From assembly GCF_900129225.1 (NCBI RefSeq), contig NZ_FQUG01000002.1:582601-646600 (forward strand): 64,000 bases of DNA, read 5' to 3'. Position numbers and translations under genes: made by a program. This document shows, in pieces, positions 63,823 to 64,000 of the stretch. Position 1 is the stretch's first letter. Every line of letters begins with the position of its first letter. A model generated the notes under the pieces. It did no database searches and was not told the origin of the DNA. It saw nothing but the letters and a program-made list of their open reading frames with translations. Source of the stretch: Schwartzia succinivorans DSM 10502. Lineage in GTDB: Bacteria > Bacillota > Negativicutes > Selenomonadales > Selenomonadaceae.

Positions 63823-64000
63823 TATATTGGAGAGTTTGATCCTGGCTCAGGACGAACGCTGGCGGCGTGCTTAACACATGCAAGTCGAACGGGGCGATTT
63901 GAAAGCTTGCTTTTGATGAGCCTAGTGGCAAACGGGTGAGTAACGCGTAGGCAACCTGCCCTCAGGATGGGGACAACGGCCCGAAAGGACCGCTAATACC
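63823..64000 (+). rRNA. 16S ribosomal RNA (5' part, runs off the window)
   Basis: agagtttgatcctggctcag starts at 63831, followed by gacgaacgctggcggcgtgc and ttaacacatgcaagtcgaac, then a V1 loop and gggtgagtaacgcgtaggca. The mature 5' end is placed ~8 bases before the first motif by comparison with E. coli. The rest lies outside the window. Confidence 0.95.

Noticed and set aside
63670..63939. Open frame running into the 16S gene
   Set aside because: It overlaps the rRNA leader and 16S sequence, so it is not coding.

Overview
The window comes from a Gram-negative-type anaerobic Firmicute, most likely a Negativicutes member close to Selenomonas or its relatives. This rests on the first ~180 bases of a 16S rRNA gene at the right end, a leucine T-box leader, GerMN and DUF3006 proteins, strong AGGAGG ribosome binding sites, and a housekeeping set typical of that class. 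It is an inference from partial 16S sequence and gene content, not from a database match. No phage, CRISPR array, insertion sequence or tRNA gene was found.

Layout. 1-8.3 kb: the tail of rarA, a flavodoxin/ferredoxin protein, a CdaR-type sugar-diacid regulator, a 1.2 kb gene-free stretch of small palindromic repeats, a DMT exporter, a metallo-hydrolase, and a GntP permease with a glycerate kinase. 8.5-10.9 kb: a DEDDh exonuclease and a secreted C69 dipeptidase broken into two frames. 10.9-17.1 kb: a segment with different leucine codon use, holding a cupin-Rrf2-UvrA2 module under a 12-bp-arm palindromic operator, a degraded stretch, and a secreted esterase fused to Sel1 repeats behind a structured leader. 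17.2-25 kb: MATE exporter, M16C peptidase, dapA, two secreted unknowns and a peptidoglycan glycosyltransferase. 25.1-33.2 kb: the arginine operon argCJBDFGH behind an 18-bp ARG-box palindrome.

33.3-40.5 kb: a cell-envelope operon (ComEC-like lipoprotein, DUF3006, AMIN amidase, GerMN lipoprotein), thiC, a universal stress protein, and leuA behind a T-box whose specifier reads CUC (Leu). 40.7-48.3 kb: an eleven-gene Mrp/Mbh-type cation antiporter operon with three large antiporter-like subunits and no hydrogenase or dehydrogenase genes. 48.6-57.4 kb: a second MATE exporter, then tig-clpP-clpX and lon-engB, followed by two Lrp/AsnC-fold siroheme decarboxylase subunits (ahbA/ahbB). 57.5-60.1 kb: a tandem pair of DUF445 membrane proteins. 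60.1-63.5 kb (minus strand): the murQ-murP-mupG operon for N-acetylmuramic acid recovery. 63.5-64 kb: the rRNA promoter, leader and the start of 16S.

The gene order is mostly ordinary core genome. The most unusual parts are the frame break in the C69 dipeptidase at an A7/G4 stretch, the cupin-Rrf2-UvrA2 module with its operators, the Y-shaped leader ahead of the Sel1-esterase, the three-channel Mrp-like complex whose last subunit lacks a conserved lysine, and the paired 160-bp intergenic repeats. Nothing in the window amounts to a clear new defence or mobile system.
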